A stretch of 57,275 bases of DNA, from the NCBI GenBank assembly GCA_910575585.1, contig CAJTGF010000030.1:1-57275 (forward strand). The letters run 5' to 3'. The notes under the pieces were generated by a model. It had not been told where the DNA came from. It worked only from the letters and a program-made list of their open reading frames with translations, and searched no databases. The translations under genes and the position numbers were made by a program. This document shows positions 17,574 to 26,475 of this stretch, piece after piece. This DNA comes from Clostridiaceae bacterium. GTDB lineage: Bacteria; Bacillota; Clostridia; Lachnospirales; Lachnospiraceae. The number at the start of each line of letters is the position of its first letter. Within the stretch, counting starts at the first letter, position 1.

Positions 17574-18923
17574 TCACCTTCCTGTTTTTTTAAAGGACCG
17601 GATATAGCTGTCGTGATAAAAAGTATAGACAAGCTGGGCTGTCATGACGCACCAGATCACCGGCTCGCAGAAGATCACCGCCATATACTGGAACCTTGGA
17701 ATAAACACCACCACAAACAGGATCTTCCCGAAAAACTCGATTACGCTGGACACCAAAGGCAGCAGCTTCTGGCCCAGGCCCTGCAGCGCGCATCTGGTGG
17801 CGATAAGGATGCCCAGGACCACATAAAAAGGCGACACGATCAGAAGATACCTGGCTCCGTTTTCCAAAACCGCCGCCTCGCTGGAACCGGAGATCCACCG
17901 CACCAGATCCGGGGCTCCTATGAGCATCAGCGCCACCACAACCGCCGTCACAACCCCGTCGTAGATACTTACGTACCGGATGCCCAGGCGGATCCGGTCC
18001 CCCTTGTCCGCTCCCCGGTTCTGGGATACAAAGGTGGAAAACGCCATACCCATGGTAATGACCGGCATGCTGCAGAACATGTAAAGCTTTCTTGCCGCCG
18101 TGTGGGCCGCGATCACCAGATATCCAAGACCATTGATGCCGTACTGGAGGATCACGGAACCTGCGGACACGATGCTGCCCATAAATCCCATGGAAAATCC
18201 CTGTCCCAGAAGTTCCCGGTACAGTTCCCTGTCCGCCTGAAAATGTCTCCGCTCCGGCACCAGGATCTTTGTCTTCTTAAAGATATACACCATACACAGC
18301 GCCGCGGAGATCCCCTGGGATATGACCGTGGCCACCGCCGCCCCCCTAACCCCCATGTTCAGCCTGGTAATAAACAGGATGTCCAGCACAATGTTGATGC
18401 AGGAGGACAAGATCAAGAACATCAAAGGCATAAAACTGTTGCCGATGGACCGCAGCAACCCCGCGCACAGGTTGTAGGCAAACATCACCAGCACAAACAT
18501 GGTTACCGTGGATATGTAGCCGTAAGCCTGGTCAATGATCTCCGGAGGCGTATTTAACAGCCGCAAAAGAGGATGCAGGCACAGCTGGCCGATCAGCGTA
18601 ATGGCCAGGGAAGAACACAGACCGATGATCATGGACGCTGCCACCGACTTTTTCAGTTCCTCCTCATCTCCTGCCCCAAAGCTCCTGGCCGTCACGATGG
18701 CCAGCCCGTTGCCGATCCCCAGGGCAAATCCCACCAAAAGCTCATAGACCGGCGTGCAGACGCCGATGGCCGCCAGGGACACGTCCCCTAAATAATTGCC
18801 CACGATCATGGTATCCACCGTGTTGTAAAGCTGCTGAAAAATGTTGGAGCCCAGCAGAGGCAGCGCAAAGAATACCAGGGATTTAAAGATAGGCCCCTGG
18901 ATCATATCCACATTTTTTGTCAT
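17574..18923 (-). CDS. MATE family efflux transporter
   Basis: 449 residues from the ATG at 18923, which has GGGAG 6 bases upstream; two earlier in-frame ATGs lack one. It has the MATE fold: GPIFKSLVFFALPLLGSNIF, MIVGNYLGDVSLAAIG, then about ten more hydrophobic helices, with the second MatE half starting near residue 230. Export of cationic compounds coupled to Na+ or H+ is the family role; the substrate is unknown. It is followed by the patatin gene, with which it may be co-transcribed. Confidence 0.92.
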   Translation of the reverse strand: MTKNVDMIQGPIFKSLVFFALPLLGSNIFQQLYNTVDTMIVGNYLGDVSLAAIGVCTPVYELLVGFALGIGNGLAIVTARSFGAGDEEELKKSVAASMIIGLCSSLAITLIGQLCLHPLLRLLNTPPEIIDQAYGYISTVTMFVLVMFAYNLCAGLLRSIGNSFMPLMFLILSSCINIVLDILFITRLNMGVRGAAVATVISQGISAALCMVYIFKKTKILVPERRHFQADRELYRELLGQGFSMGFMGSIVSAGSVILQYGINGLGYLVIAAHTAARKLYMFCSMPVITMGMAFSTFVSQNRGADKGDRIRLGIRYVSIYDGVVTAVVVALMLIGAPDLVRWISGSSEAAVLENGARYLLIVSPFYVVLGILIATRCALQGLGQKLLPLVSSVIEFFGKILFVVVFIPRFQYMAVIFCEPVIWCVMTAQLVYTFYHDSYIRSFKKTGR

Positions 18924-19148
18924 ACTTATCTCCCGCTTCATGTTCAAACACCACCATTCTTTCCGTCAAATTTCTCTGCCTATTATCTTACTCGCAAGTT
19001 GGGGGGATGTCCATCTTTTTTTCATAAAACCTTTGGCCCGTTCACAAAATTTTCACAATTTACCGGAATTTTATTTTCTTTTTCCCCCTTTCGCCGATAT
19101 ACTCCATATAAGAGAAATATAAAACTGCCTTAAAAAAGGAGGTTGTTT

Positions 19149-19904
19149 ATGAAGGTTACCGCAAGAAACTGGCAAACGGATGCCCTCCCACCACCCCAAA
19201 CCGGCCAAACCCCAAAGGCAGATCCCCAGACCGGCACAGATAAGGATCCTCGCGAAGCCATGGATATGGATATCCTGGAGACTTCCGCTCCATCTCTGAC
19301 AAAAGCAGGCACGGATGCCAAATATCAGTCTGCGGAAGACGCAAAAAAAGCCGGGTCAGACTCTTCTTTTAAGATGAAGTCCTCCGGTCCTAAAAATTCC
19401 GTTGGGGAACTTGCCGCCATGCTGGCCAGGTCAGAAACCGTGCTGGATGTCCAGCAGGTATTTTCCAAGGCCATGCGCGCTTTGGCTGACTTAAAGATGG
19501 GAGCCCTTGCCAGCGAGGGCAAGGACGCCAAAAAATATGCCCAGCAGATCAAGCGCATGGAAAAACTAATAAAGCGCATCCAGAAAAAGTTAAAGCATCT
19601 GTCCAAGGAACAGCGCATGGAGGATCAGGCCGAAAAAGCCGCGAAAAAGGCTGAGCTTGAAAAAGAAAAGCAGATCCGCCAGGAACTGGAGGCCAGGCGG
19701 AAAAAACGCCGCAGAGACGAAAAGGAATACGCCCTTAAGGAAATGGCCCAGGACGGGAAGGACTCGGTCAATGAAACCGTTTCTTCTATGTTTAGTGCCA
19801 TGGCTCCTTCCACAGACAACGCCTCTTTAACGGGAATGGACATTGCCATGCCCTCCGGCGATCTTGGGGGGATGGATCTGGGCGGTCTGGACATTCTGGC
19901 ATAA
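19149..19904 (+). CDS. Hypothetical coiled-coil protein
   Basis: 252 residues; AGGAGG at 19137-19142 lies 6 bases before the ATG. The N-terminal 70 residues are low-complexity and Pro/Thr/Asp-rich. From about residue 80 a long helical region begins (LAAMLARSETVLDVQQVF), followed from 115 to 215 by a strongly charged coiled coil rich in Lys, Glu, Arg and Gln (MEKLIKRIQKKLKHLSKEQ). The C-terminus is Gly/Met/Asp-rich (GGMDLGGLDILA). There is no signal peptide or membrane segment. I do not recognise a named family. It sits alone between a possible promoter and a clear terminator. Confidence 0.75.
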   Translation: MKVTARNWQTDALPPPQTGQTPKADPQTGTDKDPREAMDMDILETSAPSLTKAGTDAKYQSAEDAKKAGSDSSFKMKSSGPKNSVGELAAMLARSETVLDVQQVFSKAMRALADLKMGALASEGKDAKKYAQQIKRMEKLIKRIQKKLKHLSKEQRMEDQAEKAAKKAELEKEKQIRQELEARRKKRRRDEKEYALKEMAQDGKDSVNETVSSMFSAMAPSTDNASLTGMDIAMPSGDLGGMDLGGLDILA

Positions 19905-19920
19905 TATGGCGCAGTACCCA

Positions 19921-19970
19921 AAACTCCCTGGAAATGCGGGACGGATCCTGTATTTCCAGGGAGTTTTTGT
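19921..19970 (+). terminator. Intrinsic terminator after the coiled-coil gene
   Basis: AAACTCCCTGGAAAT (19921-19935) pairs with ATTTCCAGGGAGTTT (19952-19966), followed by T residues. The 15-bp stem is perfect, with a 16-base loop. Confidence 0.85.
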
Positions 19971-20046
19971 GTGGTGACTCCGTAAAAAAATCCTTGAAAA
20001 TACCGCATTTATCTTATAAATCCGCTATTCCCAAGGACTTTCCCAC

Positions 20047-20136
20047 CGGAGACGGAGGGATTCGAACCCTCGTGCCGGGATGAACCGACAAACGCATTTC
20101 GAGTGCGCCGCGTTACGGCCGCTTCGCTACGTCTCC
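20047..20136 (-). tRNA. tRNA-Ser (anticodon CGA)
   Basis: Read on the minus strand, GGAGACG at the 5' end pairs with CGTCTCC, leaving discriminator G. The T arm has GGTTCGAATCC, and the anticodon stem-loop is CGCA-CTCGAAA-TGCG, giving anticodon CGA. A long variable arm between anticodon and T arms and a total length of 90 bases are as expected for a class II serine tRNA. CCA is not encoded. Confidence 0.93.
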
Positions 20137-20207
20137 CAATGATGCCAACCACTACATTATACACGAAAAAAACGATTTTGGAAAGTGGTTAGCATCAATT
20201 TTTTTAT

Positions 20208-21455
20208 TTACTGTCCAAAATACTGGTTGATCCCTGCCAAAAGTCCTGTGGCCAGCACCTCCAAGGCAGCGTCCGAGTGATCCGACGCCTTGTCCCCCAG
20301 CTCAATATCAATGGAGGGGACCGTGGAAAAGGAAGTCTGGGTCAGATCCATCTCCATAGACCCGCCGGAGAAGATCTTCACCCCTGCCGACTTAAGCCCT
20401 GCCACCAGGCTCTCCCCCAGGGCATTGTGCTTCTCCCAGTTGGACTTTACCGGCTCCATGTTCCGGTAAGAGGATACATTGGGGACACTCATGTAGAAAG
20501 CCCCCTTATTGCTGGAGGTAGAATCCCAGTGAAGGGCAATGTGGCAGTCGGCGCAGTTATTGGCAATGACGGTTCTGGCGATATTGTCCAGCTGCACGTC
20601 ATCGCTGTCCCGGATCATCAGCACGTCATAGCCTGCCGTCAGAAGTTTCCCCTTCAGCTTCTTTGCCATGGCCAGGGTCACCTTTGCCTCCGCCGTGCCG
20701 TCTGAAAACGTCATGCCGCCGGAAACCGCCGCTGCCGATGTGGCCCCTGCCCCTGTGGTGCCTCCCGTTACCTTAGGCGTGCCGTCGGGGTGGCACAGCG
20801 TTTTCACGCTGGAGCCGCCGCTTGTGCCGTGGCCCGCATTGACGCAGATTGTGATGCCCTTGCGGTTTTCGCCCTCCGCCTTATAAAGCTTTGCCGTCCC
20901 GGAATTGATCTTGGAAAATTCCGCGTATTTCCAGGAAGTCTGAAAGGCTACCTGCTGCGCCTCCCCCGCCTGGATGCCGGCCTCTGTCCCGGCCTTTGTC
21001 TCGTTTTCGATTTTGGGAGCTGTCGCAGACACATACCTGGAGGCAATGTAACACGTCATTCCCTCATACCGTACCCGGCTCCACTCCTGGCCGTACCCGG
21101 TCCTCTCAAGCCTGTCCCCTTTTTTGAACACGGCCACCACATCGGCCCCGGTGCTGGCCGATGCCCTAAGGTTGACGGAATCTCCGGTAACGTACACCGT
21201 CTCGTTCACATCCTTTAGATCCGCAGCCGGATCTCCCACCATATTCTGCTCCTTTATGCTGGTCTGGACCGCAAGCTCCTTTTGGCCGGTTCCATCCTCC
21301 ATGGCCGCGTTTTCATACCGAAACTCTGTCCCTGCCGTTCCATCCTCCCCGGCGCCGTTAATGACCGCAGGCTCATATGTTTTCTGGCACCCGCCGGCAA
21401 AGACCAGGGCCGCGAAAGCTGTCAGGATCACAGCCGTCTTCCTTGTTCTCTTCAT
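20208..21455 (-). CDS. Lipoprotein N-acetylmuramoyl-L-alanine amidase with SH3 domain
   Basis: The protein begins with a lipoprotein signal ending in lipobox AGGC (Cys 23), so it should be anchored outside the membrane. Residues 85-145 form a bacterial SH3 domain ([20 protein letters not shown] to CYIASRYVS), a wall-binding module. The C-terminal half is an Amidase_3 catalytic domain: [10 protein letters not shown] (first zinc His), [18 protein letters not shown] (Glu), IALHWDST (second His) and IELGD near the end. It cleaves the bond between muramic acid and L-Ala. Its start overlaps the mnmA stop by 4 bases (ATGA), placing it at the end of the nifS-nifU-mnmA operon, an unexpected partner. 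Confidence 0.88.
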   Translation of the reverse strand: MKRTRKTAVILTAFAALVFAGGCQKTYEPAVINGAGEDGTAGTEFRYENAAMEDGTGQKELAVQTSIKEQNMVGDPAADLKDVNETVYVTGDSVNLRASASTGADVVAVFKKGDRLERTGYGQEWSRVRYEGMTCYIASRYVSATAPKIENETKAGTEAGIQAGEAQQVAFQTSWKYAEFSKINSGTAKLYKAEGENRKGITICVNAGHGTSGGSSVKTLCHPDGTPKVTGGTTGAGATSAAAVSGGMTFSDGTAEAKVTLAMAKKLKGKLLTAGYDVLMIRDSDDVQLDNIARTVIANNCADCHIALHWDSTSSNKGAFYMSVPNVSSYRNMEPVKSNWEKHNALGESLVAGLKSAGVKIFSGGSMEMDLTQTSFSTVPSIDIELGDKASDHSDAALEVLATGLLAGINQYFGQ

Positions 21456-22537
21456 TGAATCACTCCTCCTCCCACAACATACTGGCCGTCATAGAACACC
21501 ACCGCCTGCCCCGGCGTAATGGCTCTCTGAGGCTCATGAAACCGGCACTCCACCCTGTCATGGCCTGTCTCCCGGATCACGCAGGCAGATCCCTGATGGC
21601 TGTAGCGGATCTTTGCCGTCACCTCCATGGCATTTCCATGGAGTCCGTCTATTGCCATCCAGTTAAGGCGGCTGCAGGTAAGGGTGTCGGAAAATACGTC
21701 CTTATCCGCACCGATGACCACCTCATTGGTCTCTGGCCTGATCTCCACCACAAACACCGGCCGTCCCAAAGAAAGGTTCAGCCCTTTGCGCTGGCCCACC
21801 GTGTAGTGGGTGATGCCCTTATGCTGCCCCAGGACTTGTCCCTCCATGTCCACAAAATTTCCCCGGGGCAGCTCCTCTTTGCGGTATCTTTGTATATATC
21901 CCGCGTAATCATGGTCCGGGATAAAGCATATCTCCTGGCTGTCCGGCTTCCCGGCCAAATCAAGCCCTATTTCCGCCGCCATCCGCCGGATCTCATCCTT
22001 ACTGTAGCTGCCTGCCGGCATCAGGGTGCGGCTAAGCTGCTGCTGGGTCAGATTATACAATGCGTAGGTCTGATCCTTGGCAATGGCCGCCGACCTTCTC
22101 AAAGCATACCTTCCGTTGGCCAGCTTTTCAATCCGGGCATAGTGGCCGGTGGCCAGATAATCGGCTCCGATGTCCAGGCCGCGCTTTAACAGTGCTTCCC
22201 ACTTCACATGGCGGTTGCAGGCGATACAGGGATTAGGCGTCCGCCCCCTGACGTATTCGTCCACAAAGTAGGAGATCACATGGTCATGAAATTCCTGCCT
22301 GAAATTCATCACATAATGGGGGATCCCCAGCTGCCATGCCGCCTTCCTGGCGTCTTCAACGGCGCTAAGGCCGCAGCAGCCTCCGTTCTCCTCCTGAAGC
22401 AAAGGCTCCTCCTCCTGCCAGATCTGCATGGTCACACCTATGACGTCATATCCCTGCTCTTTCAAAAGCCAGGCTGCCACGGAGGAGTCAACTCCTCCGG
22501 ACATGCCAACTACTACCTTCTTTTTTCCATTCCCCAT
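21452..22537 (-). CDS. mnmA: tRNA 2-thiouridine(34) synthase MnmA
   Basis: 361 residues, normal for MnmA. The ATP pyrophosphatase loop [15 protein letters not shown] is at the N-terminus. The catalytic cysteines sit in [15 protein letters not shown] and in [25 protein letters not shown] and the C-terminal [18 protein letters not shown] complete the family pattern. It transfers sulfur from a cysteine desulfurase to U34 of Lys, Glu and Gln tRNAs. It lies 15 bases after nifU, so the operon links the desulfurase with a sulfur-consuming enzyme. An internal Cys-Cys ([15 protein letters not shown]) is a known feature of Clostridia homologues. Confidence 0.95.
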   Translation of the reverse strand: MGNGKKKVVVGMSGGVDSSVAAWLLKEQGYDVIGVTMQIWQEEEPLLQEENGGCCGLSAVEDARKAAWQLGIPHYVMNFRQEFHDHVISYFVDEYVRGRTPNPCIACNRHVKWEALLKRGLDIGADYLATGHYARIEKLANGRYALRRSAAIAKDQTYALYNLTQQQLSRTLMPAGSYSKDEIRRMAAEIGLDLAGKPDSQEICFIPDHDYAGYIQRYRKEELPRGNFVDMEGQVLGQHKGITHYTVGQRKGLNLSLGRPVFVVEIRPETNEVVIGADKDVFSDTLTCSRLNWMAIDGLHGNAMEVTAKIRYSHQGSACVIRETGHDRVECRFHEPQRAITPGQAVVFYDGQYVVGGGVIQ

Positions 22538-22552
22538 ATCGCTTCCTTATAT

Positions 22553-22990
22553 TTAGTATTCCTCATCCTCATCATGCTCGCTGATATCCGTCTTAGGCTT
22601 CTCAAGCCCCTCTATGACGATGCCGCTTTTTTCCGCGTAATCCCAGAGAGCCGCGTGGATCGCCTCCTCCGCCAGCAAAGAACAATGAACCTTTACGGGA
22701 GGCAGTCCGTCAAGGGCCTCCATCACCGCCTTGTTGGTAACCTCCATGGCCTCCTGAACCGTCTTTCCCTTAACCAGTTCCGTGGCCATACTGCTGGTAG
22801 CCACCGCTGCCCCGCAGCCAAAGGTCTTAAACTTCACGTCCCTGATCACCTGGTTGTCGTCAATGTCCAGGTAGATCCTCATGATATCGCCGCATTTGGC
22901 GTTGCCTACCGTTCCCGTACCGCTGGCATTTTCGATCTCCCCCACGTTTCTGGGGTTCTGAAAATGATCCATTACTTTTTCTGTATACAT
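22553..22990 (-). CDS. nifU: Fe-S cluster scaffold protein NifU
   Basis: 145 residues of the IscU/NifU-N fold. The three cluster cysteines are in VGNAKCGD, FGCGAAVATSS and VKVHCSLLAEEAI; the Asp two residues after the first Cys is conserved. It assembles 2Fe-2S or 4Fe-4S clusters with sulfur from the adjacent NifS (27-base gap). The acidic C-terminal tail (KTDISEHDEDEEY) is species-specific. Confidence 0.94.
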   Translation of the reverse strand: MYTEKVMDHFQNPRNVGEIENASGTGTVGNAKCGDIMRIYLDIDDNQVIRDVKFKTFGCGAAVATSSMATELVKGKTVQEAMEVTNKAVMEALDGLPPVKVHCSLLAEEAIHAALWDYAEKSGIVIEGLEKPKTDISEHDEDEEY

Positions 22991-23017
22991 AGATAACTCT
23001 CCTCTTTCAACCGTAAT

Positions 23018-24205
23018 TTAAAATGATCCCTGTTTCCTCATAAAATCTTCATACAACGGCGACATATCCCGCAGCTTCCCCACGATCTCCTTGATCCTGT
23101 CCACCACCAGATCCATCTCCTCCATGGTGTTCTCCGCGCTGACTGTCAGGCGCAGGGAGCCGTGGGCGATCTCGTGGGGGAGCCCGATGGCCAGCAGCAC
23201 GTGGGACGGGTCCAGGGAACCTGAGGTGCAGGCCGAACCGCTGGAGGCGCAGATCCCGCTTCCGTCCAGCATGATCAGAAGGGATTCCCCCTCGATAAAC
23301 TGAAAAGCAAAATTGGCATTGTTGCTCAGCCTCCGCATCCTGTGGCCGTTAAGGCGGGTGTAAGGCACCTCGGCCATGACCCTGGCGATGAGATGATCCC
23401 GAAGCCGGCGCTCCTTTTTCTCCCGCTCCTCCATGGAAGCCATGGCAAGCTCCACTGCCTTTTTGTATCCGGCAATCCCCGGCACGTTCTCCGTGCCTCC
23501 CCGGCGTTTCCGCTCCTGGGCTCCGCCGTGGATGAACGAGCGGGTCTTTATCCCTGTGCGGATATACAAAAAGCCGATGCCCTTGGGGCCGTTTAACTTG
23601 TGGGCGCTGGAACTTAGCATGTCAATATGGTATTCGTCCACATCAATGGGCAGATGGCCGAAAGCCTGCACCGCGTCTGTGTGGAACAAGATATCGTTGT
23701 CCTTTGCGATCTGACCGATCTCCTTTATAGGCTCTATGGTCCCGATCTCATTATTGGCGAACATGACGGAAATCAAGACGGTGTCCGGCCGAATGGCTTT
23801 CTTTAGCTCATCCACCTTAAGGACCCCGTTCTCATCCACATCCACGTAGGTCACTTCAAACCCCCTCTTCTCCAGGTACTGGCAGGTGTGGAGCACCGCA
23901 TGGTGTTCGATCCTGCTGGTGATGATGTGTTTTCCTTTTGCCATGTAAGCTTCCGCCGTGGCTTTGATGGCCCAGTTGTCAGACTCCGTTCCCCCGGCCG
24001 TAAAGTAGATCTCGTTAGGTTTGGCGCCCAGGCTCTTGGCTATGACCTCCCTGGCGCCTGCTATGACCTGCCGGCAGGGGGTGGAAAATTCATATACCGA
24101 CGATGGGTTTCCGTAATGTTCGGTAAAATAGGGCACCATGGCCTTTACTACCTCGGGATTTGTCCTGGTAGTGGCCGCGTTGTCCAGATAAATCGTTTGA
24201 TTCAT
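23018..24205 (-). CDS. nifS: Cysteine desulfurase NifS
   Basis: 395 residues from the ATG at 24205, just before the conserved IYLDNAATTRTNPEVV; the open frame extends 14 codons upstream without support. The PLP lysine is in SSSAHKLNGPKGIGF, and the persulfide cysteine in the flexible loop SSGSACTSGS. The enzyme takes sulfur from cysteine for Fe-S clusters (NifU) and tRNA thiolation (MnmA), both encoded directly downstream. It has its own promoter at 24260-24287. No iscR-type regulator lies upstream; the neighbouring gene is divergent. Confidence 0.95.
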   Translation of the reverse strand: MNQTIYLDNAATTRTNPEVVKAMVPYFTEHYGNPSSVYEFSTPCRQVIAGAREVIAKSLGAKPNEIYFTAGGTESDNWAIKATAEAYMAKGKHIITSRIEHHAVLHTCQYLEKRGFEVTYVDVDENGVLKVDELKKAIRPDTVLISVMFANNEIGTIEPIKEIGQIAKDNDILFHTDAVQAFGHLPIDVDEYHIDMLSSSAHKLNGPKGIGFLYIRTGIKTRSFIHGGAQERKRRGGTENVPGIAGYKKAVELAMASMEEREKKERRLRDHLIARVMAEVPYTRLNGHRMRRLSNNANFAFQFIEGESLLIMLDGSGICASSGSACTSGSLDPSHVLLAIGLPHEIAHGSLRLTVSAENTMEEMDLVVDRIKEIVGKLRDMSPLYEDFMRKQGSF

Positions 24206-24259
24206 GTGTGATCCGCCTTTCCGTAGTATTAAAGTTAAAAGCTTCATCTACATCTTTAT

Positions 24260-24287
24260 ATTATATACTATATTCCCCCGGTTGCAA
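24260..24287 (-). promoter_or_regulatory. Promoter of the nifS-nifU-mnmA-amidase operon
   Basis: On the minus strand TTGCAA (24287-24282), 16-base spacer, TATAAT (24265-24260). The nifS start codon is 54 bases downstream of the -10 box. Confidence 0.65.
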
Positions 24288-24312
24288 GAAAAATTATCAT
24301 ATTGACTTTTTC

Positions 24313-24341
24313 TTGACTTTTTCTGACTATTTTGTTACGAT
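24313..24341 (+). promoter_or_regulatory. Promoter of the secreted hydrolase gene
   Basis: TTGACT at 24313-24318, 17-base spacer, TACGAT at 24336-24341. A second TTGACT at 24302-24307 is an alternative -35. Transcription is divergent from nifS. Confidence 0.55.
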
Positions 24342-24377
24342 AACCTTAACATTTAATAACACAAGGGGGATAAATCT

Positions 24378-25781
24378 ATGAAATTACGCAACATGAAATT
24401 CCTGGCTCTGCCTACAGCCATCGCGCTGAATCTGGCCCTGTGCAGCACCATGGCCTTTGGCGCCGTTACCGCGCCCGACGAAGGCCCCGGAGCGCCGGAG
24501 CACATCGCTTCCGGAACCCAGATCACCCAGGTAGAAGGGTTTGATTGGGGTCCCGGCGTTACCAAGACCATCATTTCCCTTGACCAGACCGTGACCGCGG
24601 ACTCTGTTGCCGCCGCCAAGTTCTGCGCCATCGAAAACAAGCAGACGTACGACTATGACGCTTACGCCAAAGTTTCCAAGGAAGCGCCCTACACCCGCAT
24701 TGAGGATCAGACCCACCGCATCATTACGGCGGCCTACACCTGCGATGCCAAAGGCAACCGGACAAACGGCAGCTCTTCCCATATTGCCCTTGAGTTAAGA
24801 TGCACCCCAAGCGAAGGTTCTTCCTTCTACTACAGCGCCGGCACGTTCCAGAACTCCTGGTGCCTGTTCTACAACCTGCAGGTTGATTTGATCGACGACA
24901 CTACCCTTACTACGGACAGCGGAAAAAAGATCACGCTTCTGTCCGTGGATCCTTCCGTAAACTGGGCCGATTCCCTTATGCCTGATCTGGAAGGCATTGA
25001 TCTGTCCGGCACATTTACCAGCTCCAACGGCGACAAGATGACCTATGCGTCCTACGTTCCGGCCAACGCCAGCGAAGCCAACAAGAGACCTTTAGTCATC
25101 TGGCTCCACGGCGCAGGCGAAGGCGGCGTTGACCCCTCCATCGTGCTGTTTGGCAACAAGGTTACGGCTCTGACCAAAGCCAACTTCCAGGACCGCATGG
25201 GCGGCGCTTATGTGCTGGCTCCCCAGATTCCCGATTTCTGGATGACTTATGACGAGAACGGTTCCTGGCAGAACAACCCCGGCACGGATTCCGTCCATCT
25301 GACCGGCTTAAAAGAACTGATCGACCAGTACGTTTTTGCTAACCCGGGCATTGACACAGACCGCATCATCATCGGCGGCTGCTCCAACGGCGGATATATG
25401 ACCATGGATATGATCCTCAACTATCCCGACTACTTTGCCGCCGCGTATCCCATCTGCGAGGCTTACAAAGATGCCTCCATCACCGATGCCCAGCTCCAGG
25501 CCATCAAGAATGTGCCGATCTGGTTCGTATACGCGAAAAATGACACCACCGTTGATCCCACAGCCAACGCCCAGCCTACCATCAGCCGCTTAAAGGCTAT
25601 GGGCGCCAATGTTCATGCCAGCGTGTTTGACGATGTTCACGACACCACCGGCCTGTACAAGGGCGAGGACGGTCAGGCCTACCAGTATAACGGTCACTGG
25701 TCCTGGCTGTACTTCTTCAACGATGAGTGCGCCAGCGGACAAACTCCTCTGTGGACCTGGATGGCCGCTCAGAGCAAGTAA
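24378..25781 (+). CDS. Secreted alpha/beta hydrolase (esterase/prolyl oligopeptidase-like)
   Basis: 467 residues, with a signal peptide cleaved near residue 28 (TMAFGA). Residues 30-200 form an N-terminal beta-rich domain. The hydrolase domain has the oxyanion strand PLVIWLHGAGEGGVDP, the nucleophile elbow GGCSNGGYM (GxSxG-like with Ser in C-S-N-G), and VYAKNDTTVDP (Asp) with DVHDTT (His) completing a catalytic triad. The overall form resembles bacterial PHB depolymerase-type or feruloyl-esterase-type carboxylesterases. Codon use is strongly biased to C-ending codons, suggesting high expression. It is monocistronic with its own promoter and terminator. Substrate unknown; an ester in the gut is the best guess. 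Confidence 0.82.
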   Translation: MKLRNMKFLALPTAIALNLALCSTMAFGAVTAPDEGPGAPEHIASGTQITQVEGFDWGPGVTKTIISLDQTVTADSVAAAKFCAIENKQTYDYDAYAKVSKEAPYTRIEDQTHRIITAAYTCDAKGNRTNGSSSHIALELRCTPSEGSSFYYSAGTFQNSWCLFYNLQVDLIDDTTLTTDSGKKITLLSVDPSVNWADSLMPDLEGIDLSGTFTSSNGDKMTYASYVPANASEANKRPLVIWLHGAGEGGVDPSIVLFGNKVTALTKANFQDRMGGAYVLAPQIPDFWMTYDENGSWQNNPGTDSVHLTGLKELIDQYVFANPGIDTDRIIIGGCSNGGYMTMDMILNYPDYFAAAYPICEAYKDASITDAQLQAIKNVPIWFVYAKNDTTVDPTANAQPTISRLKAMGANVHASVFDDVHDTTGLYKGEDGQAYQYNGHWSWLYFFNDECASGQTPLWTWMAAQSK

Positions 25782-25818
25782 GACGACATGATCGAATCAA
25801 ATATTAATTAAATGAGAC

Positions 25819-25860
25819 AATGGCTTTGAGAGTTAAGGGCTCCCAAAGCCATTTCTTTCT
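25819..25860 (+). terminator. Intrinsic terminator after the hydrolase
   Basis: AATGGCTTTG (25819-25828) pairs with CAAAGCCATT (25844-25853), followed by TTCTTTCTT. Confidence 0.75.
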
Positions 25861-25882
25861 TATCATCTGTCTCTTGCCGCGG

Positions 25883-26293
25883 TCATGCTTCCTTTTTCAT
25901 CTGACCATAGCAGTACCGTATAATGTCCTTGCGTGTGATGATCCCGATAAAGTTCTTCTGATCATCCACCACCGGGACGAAATTCTGGTTCAGGGCTTTG
26001 TCAATCATATGCTCCATGGTGGCGTCTATGGACACCGGACAGTTATCGGATCTTCTGGGTATAGCGGTCACAGGCACATACTCCGCCTCCTTAAGGCTTA
26101 AATTATATTCGTTCTTTATGCCCCACAGAAGATCCCCCTCGGTGATCGTCCCTATGTATTTTCCCTGCTTGTTTATCATGGGGATGGCCGTGTACCGATG
26201 ATACTCCATGATCTCCAGAGCCTGCCGCAGGGTCTGGTCGTCGTAGATGTAAGCCACTTCGTTTTTCGGCGTGAGAAAAAATAATATGTTCAT
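25883..26293 (-). CDS. CBS domain protein
   Basis: 136 residues with two CBS motifs: IYDDQTLRQALEIMEYHRYT...GTITEGDLLW in the first half and CPVSIDATMEHMIDKALNQN...GIITRKDIIRYC in the second. A CBS pair binds adenosine nucleotides and acts as a sensor, often on an attached domain; here it stands alone, so it would act in trans or by itself. GAGGAG lies 7 bases before the ATG. No operon partner is clear; spoIIQ-spoIID upstream on the same strand are separated by a terminator. Confidence 0.85.
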   Translation of the reverse strand: MNILFFLTPKNEVAYIYDDQTLRQALEIMEYHRYTAIPMINKQGKYIGTITEGDLLWGIKNEYNLSLKEAEYVPVTAIPRRSDNCPVSIDATMEHMIDKALNQNFVPVVDDQKNFIGIITRKDIIRYCYGQMKKEA

Positions 26294-26436
26294 AAAAAGT
26301 CTCCTCGTATGTAAGTCAATCTGCCCCTGCGTCTTTCAAACCGATGCCAGGATGACAGAATAAAGTATACCCTACAGCTTAGGCCAACCTGTGAACAAAT
26401 TATTATTTTTTTCGAAATATCATGGTAAGAAAAACA

Positions 26437-26465
26437 AAAACCGGACCACATGCCCGGTTTTTGTT
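26437..26465 (-). terminator. Intrinsic terminator of the spoIID-spoIIQ operon
   Basis: AAAACCGG and CCGGTTTT flank a 9-base loop, with T-runs on both strands. It lies 11 bases after the spoIIQ stop. Confidence 0.75.
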
Positions 26466-26475
26466 CTGATTTGTC

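Noticed and set aside
17412-18557. 381-codon plus-strand frame opposite the second MATE gene
   Set aside because: His/Arg/Gln-rich composition and no start signal; a mirror of hydrophobic codons of the transporter.
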